Part shown: positions 26,301 to 39,167 of the stretch, one piece after another | Layout: each line of letters opens with the position of its first letter | How positions within the stretch are numbered: the stretch's first letter is position 1 | Origin: Onchocerca volvulus | Taxonomy: Eukaryota; Nematoda; Chromadorea; Rhabditida; Onchocercidae | DNA length: 64,000 nt | Direction of reading: 5' to 3' | NCBI GenBank assembly: GCA_000499405.2 | Contig: HG738139.1 | Coordinates: forward strand, 7,092,616-7,156,615 | Made by a program: the position numbers and the translations under genes | Notes under the pieces: model-generated | Database searches by the model: none | What the model saw: the letters and a program-made list of their open reading frames with translations, nothing else | What the model was told of the DNA's origin: nothing

Positions 26301-29300
26301 TAACTGTACCTAACTTTTTCATTATAATCAATGCGATTGCACATAGCGAGAAAAGACGAAATCCTAACATTCAATTTCTTGTCTCTTTCATTGGATATCG
26401 CTTGAATAGTTGCTCGCAAATCATTCACGATTTTCTCATTTTCGCTTTCATCAAAAAGTTTTTGTTCTAAAGAACTGATATTTAACTTCTGTTTTTCAAT
26501 TTGCAAATCCCTTTCTGCTATTTGAGATCGCATTTCATCGATCTGGAATGAAAGGGATCATAGAAATATCAAGAATACCAAAATAACAGTACTAACTCTA
26601 AAATCTGCATACATTATATAAATTCAAAATGTGTATATCTAGCCGCACTCGGCAGAAATCCATATTTCAGCAACAAAATCATATCAGTAATATTCGTGTA
26701 ATCCTGGCATTTCTTCTAAAATCCGACATGATAACATCAAACCTGCAAAAGAAGCTCTGCTTTCGCAGCTTTTCCATCCGTTTCATACTGTTTCTTCATT
26801 TTCAATATTTTATGCTCCGCCTTTTTTTTAATTTCTTCTGCTTTTTGATGATTTTCCTGCAATTTCGATTAAGTTATCAAACCAAGTTAGGCTATGGAAA
26901 TGAATGATATCTTCCAGTAAATTTTTTCGAATAAAATGAACTGGATGATGGTGAATCTCCGAATGCATGAAAGATATAGGAGAGAATATGTAAGAGAAAG
27001 ATTATTTTTCTATTTCATGTACTCAAGTGTCAGAAATGGAAGATAAATGATGAATATAAAAAGTCGAATAAAAGCGAAAAGAAATTATCAACAAGAATAG
27101 CAATTAATCACCTGCTTTAGTTTTTGCACGATTGTTTGACAATCCTTTTTGGCTAAAGAAAGCTCAGAAACAAAACGATCTTTCTCAATTCGTACAAGAT
27201 CCAAATCAGCTAGCTGCTTTTGCGTTTCTTCCAAACTGTCATTTGCATTTTTTAATGCCAATACATATTGATTTCTGAATGATTATCTATTCCTTGATAT
27301 ATTTTACTAGCGAATCATAAAAGATCAAAGAAATTAAATATTCTAACACACAAATAAATTACTTGTCTAAAATATAAAATTATGAATGGCAACAATATAA
27401 GCATTTCATTAGTTTTAGACTTGTAAAAAAATGAGTGTTATCAACCCTGATTAAAAGGAGGCATTACGGCTACAAGCAATAGATTGAAAAATTCCACGTG
27501 ATTAACCAAACAGTAAACGATTCAACATTAGCGCTAGATTTTTGCGATTTCATACTGAGATATTTTAAGGAACTAAACAAATATAGCAAATATAATTTGG
27601 AAATATATAACCTTGTTTTTTGCTCATCCTCCTTTTCTTTTCTTTCCTTGTTAAGTTCAATTTCAAGGAATTCTTCATTGTTCTTTCTCTCCTGAAGTTC
27701 AATCTTTATTTTATCCAAATTTTCTTTTGTTTCAGCAAGCTCATTTTCCAGAACCAATTGTCGTTTTTGTTTCTCTTTTAAACTTTGTTTCAGTGATTCC
27801 AAGTCAGTATTTTCTTTCACTCCTTGTTCTTTCATCTTTTTCTGCAGTTCACTCACAATATTTTCCTGGAATTATATATCATTCACTTTTAGAACACATC
27901 AAGGAATGAAAATATGAAAAAATATTGATAAGTTATTTTCTTCTAAAACTGGGACTATGGAATATCTTCAGGATAAAATACAATTCAGAACTAAAATCAT
28001 CATCATCACTCTTGCAGTCACTGAATATAAAAATTATAGCACTGAAGCACTCAATATTATCAAAAGCATATTTCATAATTGAAAGAGCTAAATTTTTCAA
28101 CTCCTTAAATCATAAATTTTCCCATAAGTTAATTTTAACAATATTTAAAAATGTGCCTTTAGAAGAAATTCAATCCTTAATTTCTCATTCATTGCTCTCA
28201 GTTCTTCATTCTTTGTTAGCAATTCATCTAATTTTGATGATGTTTCTTTAATTTCATTTTCAGCAAGAACAACTGCGTTTCGTAGACTGATTGTCTCGTC
28301 AATCTTAACAATATTGTGATACCATCATTAAAGCTAATAAATTATGTGCAAATAAACTCAGTAGGATGATAAGAATAAAATGAACAAGTTCCTATCCTTT
28401 ACTCAAAAAAATATCAATTATCTGTGTAATTTTAACAGCTATCAAACTCTGCAATTTGAATCTCTATACAGTGTTGACTTGATTAGTATTGAGTGCAAAG
28501 TTTCTGATTAAAACCTAACAATCTATCATTGCAATCATTCCGAAAACAAACTTTCTAATAAAGTAACTTATCGACCATTTTGAAATTCCGATATATTTTT
28601 CCGGCACTTTCTAAATGATTTAAAACTTGATAACTGAATTAAATACCTGATCTCTTAATTGTTTTTTCAATTTCTCTACTTCTGAATTATTTTTGCACGA
28701 TGTTTCGCGAAAATCCACTTCCATTTCTTCTATTTTTATCTTTAAATTATCTCGGCTACCACGAATATCTTCCATTTCCTTCATTATACTATTCTTCTCT
28801 TCTATAGTTTCTCGTAATTTTTTTTCCAGCGCTTCTACACTGGCCAAAAATGACGATTTTTCATTTTCAACTCTGAAATTTCATACGAAAAACAATTTAC
28901 ATGTCTTTTCCATTTTAAAGGAAAAGACAACGATTATCACTTTCTTCAATACTTATAATTTCGTATCAAAATAATGAAATATTTTGTACTGCCGCAGAAA
29001 TTAGAAGATCTGCTCAAGAAAGATTATATATTTAAATAAACTTGCAGATTTAACTTCGAATCTTCAAGCACTTCATTTTTTTCATTAAGACTGTCAACTT
29101 TTGAATTGGATAGTTCTTTAATATCAGAGGCATATGATTCTTTCAATTTCTCATCTTCCAGAAGAACCAAATCCTGAAAATACGAATAAAGAACACAATG
29201 CTCCATGAACTAAAAGAATTCATTTGTCACTAATTTCTTCTCAAAGACAATAGCAACAGTACATTTCAACCAAGAATATTCCATTTATTCCATTGCTTCG

Positions 29301-32300
29301 ATCATGGTACAGCGATAATATGTTTCACTTGTTACGAAGTAAAAAATCTTATATCTGTGTCACAAAGATAGTCTTTTAAAGTTTTTCGAAGAATTTTCAT
29401 TCTAAATTAAATCTGTGATTCAACTATTATTTGAAAAGAAAAGACAAACTTTTTTAATATCCATCATCGATTTCAAACCTGTATCTTCCATATTTCGTTC
29501 CAGAAAAATTATCTTTTCGCTCAAGACCATGCCCATATCTTCCTCTTTTGATCCGGATTCTGCCTGAAAAATTCTACTTCTTATTAGGTCAGTAATCATA
29601 TTCAGGAATTAAAATGATAATCGATGTCGTAGCATTCTTGATCAGTAGAAAATTCTCTGATTTAATAATAATAACAACAATAGTAAATATCAACTTGTTA
29701 AGCTAACGAATTAAAGAGAACATTTTCGAGCAAGAATTTCGAATTTTTTGTTCATATTTTTAAAGGAATCATTCCTTTACCAAATCTAATTTTTCTCAAG
29801 ACATTTATTATACCAGAGGTATACAAAATCATCTATATTCAGACTCAATAGAAAAACCATTCACTTTTCTCCTTAGATATTCCAATTCCTTAACCAATGA
29901 CTGCTTTTCTCCCATTAATTTCTTAATTTCCGCCTGGTGATCTTCCAGTTGATTCTTCAGTTGTTTATTTTCACCAATTAACGATGTAATCTTCTCATTG
30001 AAATCGTTTCTCGCCTTTTGTATTTCTTCTTGAGCCTGAAGCAGAACAAAATGATTATAACAAATTGTAACATACATTTAGTGAAAAATAAAATAAAATA
30101 ATCACAAAAACTAATTAATCTGAAATCTATGACAAAAAGCATTCATTTAAAATCCACGAAATATGAAAAAATATTTAATTATATTTTAAAAAACTATGAC
30201 AAACCTGTTGCACTTCGTATTTCATCTCCTCTGCTTTACATTCACTCATCTCTGCAGTCCATTGATGATTGTTCAGCTTTATCTCTTCTAATTCCTGTTT
30301 TTCTTGCTGAAGGATTCGTCGATCTACTGCAACTTAGTAATCTTACACTAAATAAATCATGCTCCTTCCTCGATCGAAATAAAAAGTTCAAAAATGTGTT
30401 GACAAAAAAAGAGATATCTTATTAATATGAAAAAACTGAAACCTTCTAGCTCCTGTATCGCTTTCTGAACTTTTTCTTCCATTTCTAAATATTTTTTCTC
30501 GGTTTCATCACGCTCCATCTGAGTTGCCTTTAGCTGTTGCTGCAAATATTAAAATTTTGAAGAATTCAGTAAATTATGCATCGGAATATATAAGTACTAA
30601 TAAAATTAGTCTTTTGTTCAAATGTAAAACTGAATACAAGAAAGAAAATGCATCCCCAATATATTTATGAATACTGATAATACAAAGAGAGAAAATAAAA
30701 CCTAAGCGTTAAAAAAATATGCAATTGTATTTCAGCAATACTGAAAAATCCAATGAAATATTATTATGATAGAAATAAATATTTAAAACGATAAAAAAGT
30801 AAAGAACCTGCAAATGTTGATGGATTTTTGAGAGTTCTCGGGTAGAAGCTAATTCGGCACTAAGAATCTCTTTCTCCGATTCCAGACTCATAATGATTGA
30901 TATTTTCTGTTCCAAATTTCCATAAAGTTCTTTCACCTCATTCTCTTTACTCAACAGTCTGCAGTGACAAATCAAAAATATACTCATTCAAGAAATTTTA
31001 TGGAAAAAATTGGATATAATAAAACAGTGACATAGAGAACAAAAACAAGCAAAAAGCACAATTCATAGCAATGGCAAAATGGATCAGAAAGTAACACAAA
31101 CAAGCTTATTCCACAAAGTAAAATTTGCATGTAAAATTTACAAGTTATTCAAGGCCTTCAACGAATGTAAGAAATATTACGTGTTCTGGATAATTCTATG
31201 TATCAAGTGGATAGATTTATTTAATATTAAACAATACTAAATAAATCGAAAAATGGCTGTTGTTGCCTCGCAACTTTATATATGAAACAACTACTGATTT
31301 TATTTGATTATAAGTTTTGTTTCAACACTTTGAATATGACTTTAAGTCAAATTCTGAAAAAGCTGCTAAATTTCAATAATTTTTGCGAAAAAAAAAGATT
31401 ATATTTATGGAAATATATCATTTTGAAATAGCATGACAAAGAATATCAAAATTAGAACTCACTTTTGGCTCAACTCGATGACTTCTTGTTTCAGTTCTTT
31501 CATCTCAGCATTTTTTTGTATAAGTTCTCTTTCTTTTGTACTGTTTTCTTTCAAAATTTTTTCATAATTCTCTTTCAGTGCTGACATCTCTGTGTGCATT
31601 ATATCTATATCATTTTCATATTGTTTCTGAAAGCTAGTAAACAATGAACTAGAAAACAAATGTTTCTTGATAACATTAAAAGTTCAAACTCCAAACTCGA
31701 CAACACAGGAAACAGTTCTAGACTTTTCTATCCTGAATACTTTCATACTGAGTCAATTTGAAATAATATGATAATCATAACAGTGAGAGCAATAAAACCA
31801 TTCAACATATATCCAAAAAAAAAAAAATTTTCTAAGAATGTTTCTAGTAGATCACAACTACGGTAATTAGACAATGAAAAAAGTTCAATAACTTTTTTTA
31901 CTTTCAAATGATCGATTATTTGTCGTTCCATTGTTGATTCGCTAATAAGTTTTTCATTTCGATTTTCAGTTCCTTCTACTGTCTTCTGCTTGCTGCTCCT
32001 CAATTCCTTTAGTTCATCTTCAAGTTGTTTGTTTGATTTTATGGCTACTTCGAAATCCTGAAGTACCCAGTACTATTTATCACAAATACACTTTATCAAA
32101 ATTCAATATACATTTGAATGATGGTTTGTTCCTAGAAATTTACTTTTTTGAGCGTAGTTATAACTTCTTCTTTTGTCTGTTTTATTTCATTAATTTCTTG
32201 TTGATGTCTTTCTTTATTGGCTTCAATAGAAATACATAGTTCATCCATCTGTTGCCGGTGTCTTTCTTTCATATCGTCCAAAATTGATTTCAAATGTAAC

Positions 32301-35300
32301 TTCTCCTAAAAAATACTAAATAATCATAAGCTTTATCCAAGCTGTTATTGAGGTTGTCCTGCTTGCCTATACATTCCCTATTTCCAAGGAATAACAATCG
32401 CTCAAAAAAATGAAGAATATAACGCACCTTAACAACGTTAGCGTAAAATATCACTGAAGTCTATGTGTTGAAGCTTACTACAAAATACGAAACAAACCGC
32501 AGTAAGCTGCTCTACTTGAACGCCCAAATTCTCATTCTTTCGGTCCTGTTCGATTACAGCTGCTACTTTTTGCATTTCTCGTTCCTCGATGGCTAATTGC
32601 ATCTGTTCTTCTTGCTCTTTAAACTTCAAAGCCCACTGTTCATCCTGAAAATACGGGATATTCTTGGTCGTAGAAATTTTACTCTAAGATTTTTTGAAAT
32701 AATTCATATTGATGGCAACACATCTTGTAATGGCGATAACCAAATATATTAATTTACATGCAAGAAATCATGCAAAAATAAGCTAGCATTATCAGAAACT
32801 TAACAATATATTTAATCAGTTATATATATTCAATGAACAAATAAACATACATTTTTCATAATCATTTCCTGAAAAAGCCGTTCATCCTCCTCTCTTTCCT
32901 TAATTCTTCTCCTTTCCATTTCTTTCTTTAGCTCCTGTCGTTTTTCTTCTTCTTCGCATCGTACTGCTTTAACACCTTGTTGCTTCGCTTCCGATAACTT
33001 CTCTACCATATCTGATTTTTCGTTTTCCAATGCATCCACAGCTGCCTTCAGTTCATCGATTTGCTTTTGTAATTCTGTCTCTGAAAAAAAAAATCAATAC
33101 TCCTATAATTTACTGCTCACATTAGTGATTTAATTGCTTAATTTTATTGATAAATTAGCTGGATCGGCCACGCGGAGAGCATCACGCTCGCGTGGTCCGA
33201 CTTCAGCTAGTCTATATAAATAAAAATGTTAATGTTCGTTTGTTTAAAGTCTTAAATCTCCGAAAGTTCTTAAACACATGCCTTAACTATATTAATTCAA
33301 AATCTTGGATGTCCGAAAAATCTTACTTATTGCTCTGAACTTTTGATACAACGTTGCATTCGAATATGCGCATGTTTTTATATTCTTTTTATATACACTT
33401 GTTGCTGTAGCTCAATCTGGTTAAGTGAAAAAAAAAAGAAAAGAGAAAGCGCTTGTTTCTAATGTTGGGAAAAAAAATTGATATTGTGTAATTTAATTCG
33501 TAAATTGGTTGGATTCGAGACCGATTCCTTCTACTGTGATTAGACAAGGTCAGCAATAAGTGTGAAGAGCTTTTTTCGTCTTGTGTGACAGAGATGAATC
33601 CTGTTGAAAAAGGTTTTATTGATTGATGAAGAGTGATTCTTCGCAACAAACAATTATTAGAGAATATCCTGGCAAACTGATCACTGGATTATTCTTTCCT
33701 TTGTCGCTGAAAGAGAAGAATACGGTTCAAGTGAATTGTCGGATTGTTGAATTTATGTTGACCATTTTGTAACGAAACCAGGAAGCTGGCTTTATGATAA
33801 ATTTGTTCTTTAACTTTGAAAGTTTGCATGAATTGTGTTATTACAATTTCTGAGCCAAACAATGGAATTTGAAAGCAGAAGTTCAAGAATTGTATGTTTC
33901 CTGATGAAAGAAAGGAAATGCTTTGAATCGGCAATATTTGGTAAGCAAAATTTTTCACGGCTCTGCTGGTTCTTCAAGTAGAAGGAATTTAATTTTTCCA
34001 GTGGCGCAACACGTCTCTTTCGTTTTTCCACTAAATCTCAGAGCCTTGTAATAAGAACACACTTCAATCAAAGTGATTATAACATGAGGGCTCAAACTAT
34101 AATTATTAGCTGGGTTGTATCGGAATACAAGGTGATTGTAATCGCGTGATTGATGAATACGGAATTGTGTTTGACGCTGATCTGCTTGCTGTCGATATCT
34201 TTCAGTCACTCTCAGCCTGTAGCGTTCATTCAGTTGAAAACAAAGCAGTTCTGAAGCTGCAGAACATGACCGACATGCTCGCTACCATGCATCCTCAAGT
34301 CTGGCTGCATGTCGCACTGTTCCCATTTGAGCCATTCTTTGTCTTGTCCGCTCGTTCGCTGTTTGATTTACCCGTTCTTCCTCAGTTTGATTTGCGATTA
34401 ATCTTCGCAATATTCCGTTCTGCACGAGTACGAGGCCCAAGTCTGATCATTTTCGAAGCATTATTTGGATGAATTAAAACAGATCGATTGCACCCGAATT
34501 GTCCTCGAAATTATTTGAGAATATCCACGCAAATTAATCACTGGATTATTCCTTCGTTTGTCATTTGTAGAGAAGAATAAAATTCCTTGACAGTCGATTT
34601 GCTGCTATTGCTGCGTCGATCTGTGTCGCTGCAAAACAATCTAAAAACCTCAAACTGAACTGTCTGTTATACACGAATTGTTGTCGAACCTGAGATTCTA
34701 ATGTTGGGAAAAATTAATTTCACATGCTTGTGGGTACACAATATTTTTTGTTGTTCCGTTGTCTGTGTAGATGAAAGATTGTTCGGTTTGCCATTCTAGA
34801 ACACGCAACATATAATTGTCCATGTAAGAAGCAATCCGTCTCTAGATCTAAATCGCACAATTCTAAAGATTAGCCGCGAGTTCTGTTGAAGATGATTGCA
34901 AACGCCAATCGAATTGGGAACTGTAATCTTTTAAACTGAAATGGCATATTCGTTGGAATCATAGCAATGTGAGGAATGAGGACATCTTCACTTTTGAAAA
35001 ATCCTGTCAAGATCGCTGTTTCTACGACGTTGCTCATTAATTTTTTTACTGCTTGCTGTGTACAGTTGCAAAGTTTTGGCTGATTGATATTTCGCAACAT
35101 CATAATTGACATGTCGATTTTCAATTGCAGTATATGTAGTGGCATCCTTGGCAGATTGAGTAAATTCAAAAATCCTGTTGAATAATTAACCGCTTTACCT
35201 GGTGCCACAACAGTATCGACGGACTTGTGTATGACTGCTTGTACTGCAAAGTTCATGTATCATATTTTTCACCACAACTTCATGCAAATCCCTATCGAAG

Positions 35301-38300
35301 TCGGCACTGAGTATTTCAGCGCATATTACATCATCGATTTCGTTTGAAGTGATTTTATCATGAAGCCAGATTATAAACGTTGTATCAAAATGAACAACAA
35401 ACGACAAACAGACAATCCAAGATATGACCTAAACTAGAAGCCAGAAAGGTAATCCATAAATTGCCTGGACGAAACACTTCATTATACACTACCATGACAT
35501 TGATATTACTAACAAAGCAAAAAAACAAACGAAAGAGCTTAAATTATTCGCTTTCTTTATTTAAAAATATGCGCCTATTCGAATGCAATGTTGTATGAAA
35601 ATTTCAAATCAATCGGTAAAAACTTGAAACGTTGCAAGAAGTATTCACGACGGATGTAGAAAGTAGGGTGATAAACAAATTTTATCCGCTCATGAAGGCG
35701 TGGTGCATGGCGGAGTCAAAAAATCCAGCCCTCTCATTGTCACGGACGTGACACGTGAAAAATATGTCTATATAAAAAAGAAGGCCTATTCGAATACAAG
35801 ATTGTGTCAAAATTTGAAAACAATCGGTGGAGAACTTGCGGAGTTCCGTGAGCTGTAACAGGGAACATTTAGATTTTTATTTATATAGATAATTGGAATA
35901 TATGTTCCTAGTTTATGTAAAGAAGTGGTTCAATAAAACCGCAACTAAAATAATGTAAAAACGACATTTTATAAGAATCTGTTTATGTTGGAAATGAAAA
36001 AGTCTGAAAAAATCTCCAATTATCTAATCTTCGTGTAAAAATGAAAATTTTTTATCCTCTGTTTTTGGCTGTTAAGTTGACAACAGATTGACTCTGAAAA
36101 ATTCAAAAATAAAAAATTGAAGAATGCTAAGCCGTCCATACACAAAAATGAAATTTCTGTTATTTCAAATATATCCATTATTTAAGCATAAAAATGGTAA
36201 AAAAAAAAAAAAAAGATAAAAAAAAACTAGCATTGGCAAATTATACAAAAGAAAAATACGAACCACTTAATTCCAGAACTTTGCATTTGTCCCGAGCTAT
36301 CTGCAGTTCACCGTCTTTCTCCTCTAATGCTCTATGCATTTCAGCCTTCACTTTGGCTATTTCAAGTGTATTGCTACAAGATTAGACATTACTAGTCATA
36401 ACTGCAATTATATTAAAATACAATTTATACCAATTACTTAAATACATAAATAATAACACTAACGCTTCTTCGGAATCAGAAAAGCGTTTAGACCATTTTT
36501 CTTCCAGACAATCCATGCGACCTTTCCATTCAGCGGTAACCCGCTGGACTGCCAAATCGCTGATTCCTTGCTGTAACATTTTAAACAATTACTTTCGATT
36601 TTTTTAAACTGGTATGTTGTTGTAAATATAAATATAAATATATATATATATATGTTATAAATATTTATATACAATAAATCAAAATCGTAACCAATCCACT
36701 CCAAGTATAAAATAATTCAAATAAGCTTAACACTTATCACGGTCTTTGAATCACGATAAAGGTAGCAATTTCTTGAACATACAACTTTCTCAAAGAAAAA
36801 AGAAAAAATGTTGGCTGCTACTTCCACCTGCTCTTCTATTGTGTTGAAATGAAATGAAAACTGAAGCCACAGAGATTTAATTCAGTTGTTTCAATAACAA
36901 ATGAAACAACAGAAATATACCGAAATGCTTCAACCAAAAATTCATGAACGCTGATTTTACATTTTAACCACACATACCAATGTCTGAATAGCTTATGTAA
37001 GGAACTTACTTCGTCATAAGATGTTTCAATGTTTTTTTTAAGTCTTTCATTTTCATCTGTTAATTGTCGAATTCTTTCCTTCTTTTCTTTCATATTTGAG
37101 CGACACTTTTCCACTAACTCTTGCAACTCCTTCATTTTACTTTCTTCTGCTTCTTTTTCTTTGGCTTCCTACGAATAGTTTTATATTATTTTTTTTTTTC
37201 TTCTTAAACATGCACAATTATTCTATTAATATAACATAACAGTTCACAGCACAGAAATTAAAACTGAACAAAAGATAAAAATAACCAGAAATAGTTAAAA
37301 ACATATAAATTTATCATATTCTGTTTTTATTCGTTGGCAATATTTTCTTAACTGATATTAGTTACATATTCATGCCTTGTTTTTCCTGCTAAGCTCCATT
37401 TCTTGCATTTTTTCTGCTAGCTCCCGATTTTTCTCTCGAAGTTTACCAATTTTATCGAGTGCTTTATCTTGCGTAGTTGCTAACACAGACTGTAACAAAG
37501 AAATTCATGATTTTTATAAAGTAAACAACACTGATTTTATTAAATTCAAGGAAAATATTTTTCTTAGCTTTTTTCTTTAATATCTAAATTGAAGATCTTA
37601 TCTATACTTCATATATTACGATATAAGTTAGAAAAATTTTCGGCATTGGAAACAATGTATTTTATTTTAGGTTAATAAGGCACAAAACTGAACACTCTAA
37701 CTTGATATTTCTCGTTCTCCCGCAATAATTCATTGTACATTTGTATAATTCTTCGATACTTATCTTTATAATTTGCTGCACGACCTTGCAGTTTATGTAG
37801 AACAGTCGAAATCTAAAACCAATTATAACAACTTCCTTTATTTGATTCGATAGAATGAAAATGAAAATAATTTCAGTTCATGAATTTCTTTTGGACAGAA
37901 TTCGATCACTAGCTATTCCCACTTTGATTAGCGATCGACAGATTTCCGATATCATTAAAAATAGTAATCAAAAAAGATCTGGAATCCTAGTTTGCTTTTC
38001 AAGCTCTCTAAAACGCAGAAAAAAAAGAAAATTCGATTTTAGAAATCTGTTAACGAGGACAAAAAAGAAAAATCGGTTTCAGAAACCTGTTCTTTTGAAG
38101 CACTTTGAAACTGAGAAGAGGTAGCCACACTTTCACTCTCCACATCTGATGTTATTGTGTTGAGTCTACGACCAGAACTTAACATCCCCGGTATAACAGA
38201 AAATAAGTTATTGAATGAACTGAAATGTGTCGATTCTATGATTTAAAATACATGTATACGGGTACAATACCTCAATGTTTCTGAAACTTTTGCATGTATG

Positions 38301-39167
38301 ATTTGGTAAATCAAAGCTATAAGAAATCTTTAGAAAAATTGTGAAAATGAAAAAAGTTATAAAGAATATGTACAGAAACACTGTGAGAAATACTTATTTC
38401 TCTAGTTCATTTATAGCAAGATTCTTATATCAGTACGGATAATGCAGCATGTTACAATAAAACATTAACAAACCTTTCACTTTCCAAAGAACCACTTGAA
38501 CTGCGTCGCTGTCGTGATTCAGTAAGCAAATCTTGTTCTGGTACTTCCTGCATCATAGCCGAACAGTTCGGATTTTGTTCATTCTACAAAACTTTTACTA
38601 ATTCTACTGATTAATTCAACCCATCCTTCTTCCTCTCTTTAAATATATATGGAAATAATGAGTTGCATTACCAGTTGTCCTGTACCGTAATCATTTCCAG
38701 ATTCATCATCTAAAAGATTTGGGAAATGGATTGAAGAATTCTTCGTAGTAACACTGGTGAACAATCGCCGCGCTTGCCCACTTGCATCATTTCCAACATC
38801 ATTCTAAAAATAATTTTCTTTATAAAGAAATTTTAAAAAAATCAAAAGTATTTCATTTATCTGGACAAGCTTCGCTTTTTCTTTTATTTGATAGTCTTAG
38901 TTTCAGAAATTCATTATTTATTTCAACCATTCAAACAAAATAGATCTTGGAAGATAGACTAAAACAATAACATGTGAATTATTATATTAATCATTTCTTC
39001 CTCCATCTACATACATCGGAAGGTATCATTCTTCATTATATTCAACTATGAAAAGATCTCACCACACCGGATCGCACTTGTTGGGCAATATTTTCGCTGT
39101 ACTGTGATACTGTTGCTTGTAATCTTTTCGCTTCATCTTCCAATTTTGATTTCAGTCCTTTGAACAT
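23400..39167 (-). CDS. GRIP-domain golgin (golgin-245/GOLGA4-like)
   Basis: Long coiled-coil tether of the trans-Golgi, recruited by Arl1 through its C-terminal GRIP domain. Exons: 39167-39063, 38803-38672, 38583-38474, 38219-38087, 37812-37702, 37489-37376, 37168-37010, 36570-36464, 36373-36264 (or -36267), 33080-32851, 32644-32498, 32305-32144, 32057-31902, 31626-31463, 30958-30808, 30539-30443, 30326-30205, 30035-29865, 29563-29450, 29173-29055, 28872-28647, 28303-28157, 27865-27612, 27274-27112, 26856-26743, 26542-26369, 26062-25960, 25840-25673, 25573-25455, 25262-25143, 24847-24768, 24666-24576, 24453-24394, 24205-24143, 23549-23400. All phases close, giving about 1580 aa. The N-terminus MFKGLKSKLEDEAKRLQ matches the golgin start (MFKKLKQKI in human GOLGA4), followed by a Ser/Asn-rich linker, then heptad-rich coil from about residue 160. 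GRIP begins at Tyr about 1511 (YLRNILYRYMNE, then LARVIATVARFSHEQ). That Tyr is the conserved Arl1-contacting residue. Donors at 37376, 28157 and 25673 are GC. Confidence 0.9.
33166..33197 (-). repeat. Helentron 3' hairpin
   Basis: GGCCACGCG (33166-33174) pairs with CGCGTGGTC (33189-33197), including one G-T pair, with an inner GAGC/GCTC. It lies 8-10 nt inside the inferred 3' terminus at 33155. Its GC content stands out from the surrounding AT-rich DNA. Confidence 0.8.
33651..34600. repeat. direct repeats within the Helentron
   Basis: About 80 bp at 33651-33740 recurs diverged at 34510-34600 in the same orientation; both contain GAGAATATCC, then ATCACTGGATTATTC and AGAGAAGAATA. A second pair, CTAATGTTGGGAAAAA, occurs near 33457 and 34700. 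Together they indicate a partial tandem duplication or two overlapping element copies. Confidence 0.65.
33830..34440 (-). pseudogene. Helitron N-terminal region remnant, broken
   Basis: Minus-strand fragments in more than one frame include a Glu/Arg/Gln-rich stretch (TEEERVNQTANERTRQRMAQ), then YNPANNYSLSPHVII, a Cys-containing segment with CSYYKALRFSGKTKETCC, and after a frameshift DSKHFLSFIRK. In intact Helitrons the equivalent order (repeat-rich leader, ALKF...CC, then DSKHFL.NIRKYN) lies upstream of the Rep domain. Here it lies downstream of the helicase C-terminus, so the piece order is inverted relative to a normal element. Confidence 0.7.
34720..35256 (-). pseudogene. Helitron Pif1-like helicase C-terminus, broken
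   Basis: The minus frame contains LNLPRMPLHILQLKIDMSI, IMMLRNINQPKLCN, TNMPFQFKRLQFPIRLAF and AIIFNRTRG, which match the C-terminal part of the Helitron Rep-helicase. An in-frame stop follows RTRG at 34870, where intact elements read through KAQGQ. The frame then resumes with HGQLYVACSR (about 34830-34790), a signature of the last helicase motif, and shifts again afterwards. The Rep nuclease and most helicase motifs are missing. Confidence 0.85.
38271..38316 (-). other. candidate phase-breaking (poison) exon in golgin intron 3
   Basis: This 46-nt segment has a good acceptor (TTATAG before 38316) and donor (GAG then GTATTG after 38271) and reads in phase from exon 3 as SFDLPNHTCKSFRNIE. Joining it to the next exon at 38219 shifts frame and gives a stop four codons later (FIQ*). 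Skipping it keeps the frame. It is either a poison cassette exon or a chance exon-like segment. Confidence 0.3.

Larger units (their letters stand above)
33155..35889 (-). mobile_element. decayed Helentron/Helitron2 rolling-circle transposon
   Basis: It lies inside the golgin intron between the exons at 36373 and 33080. On the minus strand it starts with TC at 35889, preceded by A, and ends with CTAA at 33155, followed by T. Near the 3' end is a GC-rich hairpin (stem GGCCACGCG/CGCGTGGTC, 33166-33197). The first 17 nt, TCTATATAAATAAAAAT (35889-35873), recur inverted at 33211-33227, that is, subterminally at the 3' end. A terminal repeat at the 5' end and a subterminal one beside a 3' hairpin is the arrangement described for Helentrons. 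Coding remnants on the minus strand are the Pif1-like helicase C-terminus at 35256-34720 and an N-terminal Cys-rich segment at about 34440-33830. Both carry stops or frameshifts, so the element cannot move itself. Confidence 0.85.

Noticed and set aside
34146..34472. 108-codon plus-strand ORF in the Helentron
   Set aside because: It is the antisense of the Helitron N-terminal remnant on the minus strand and has no independent support.
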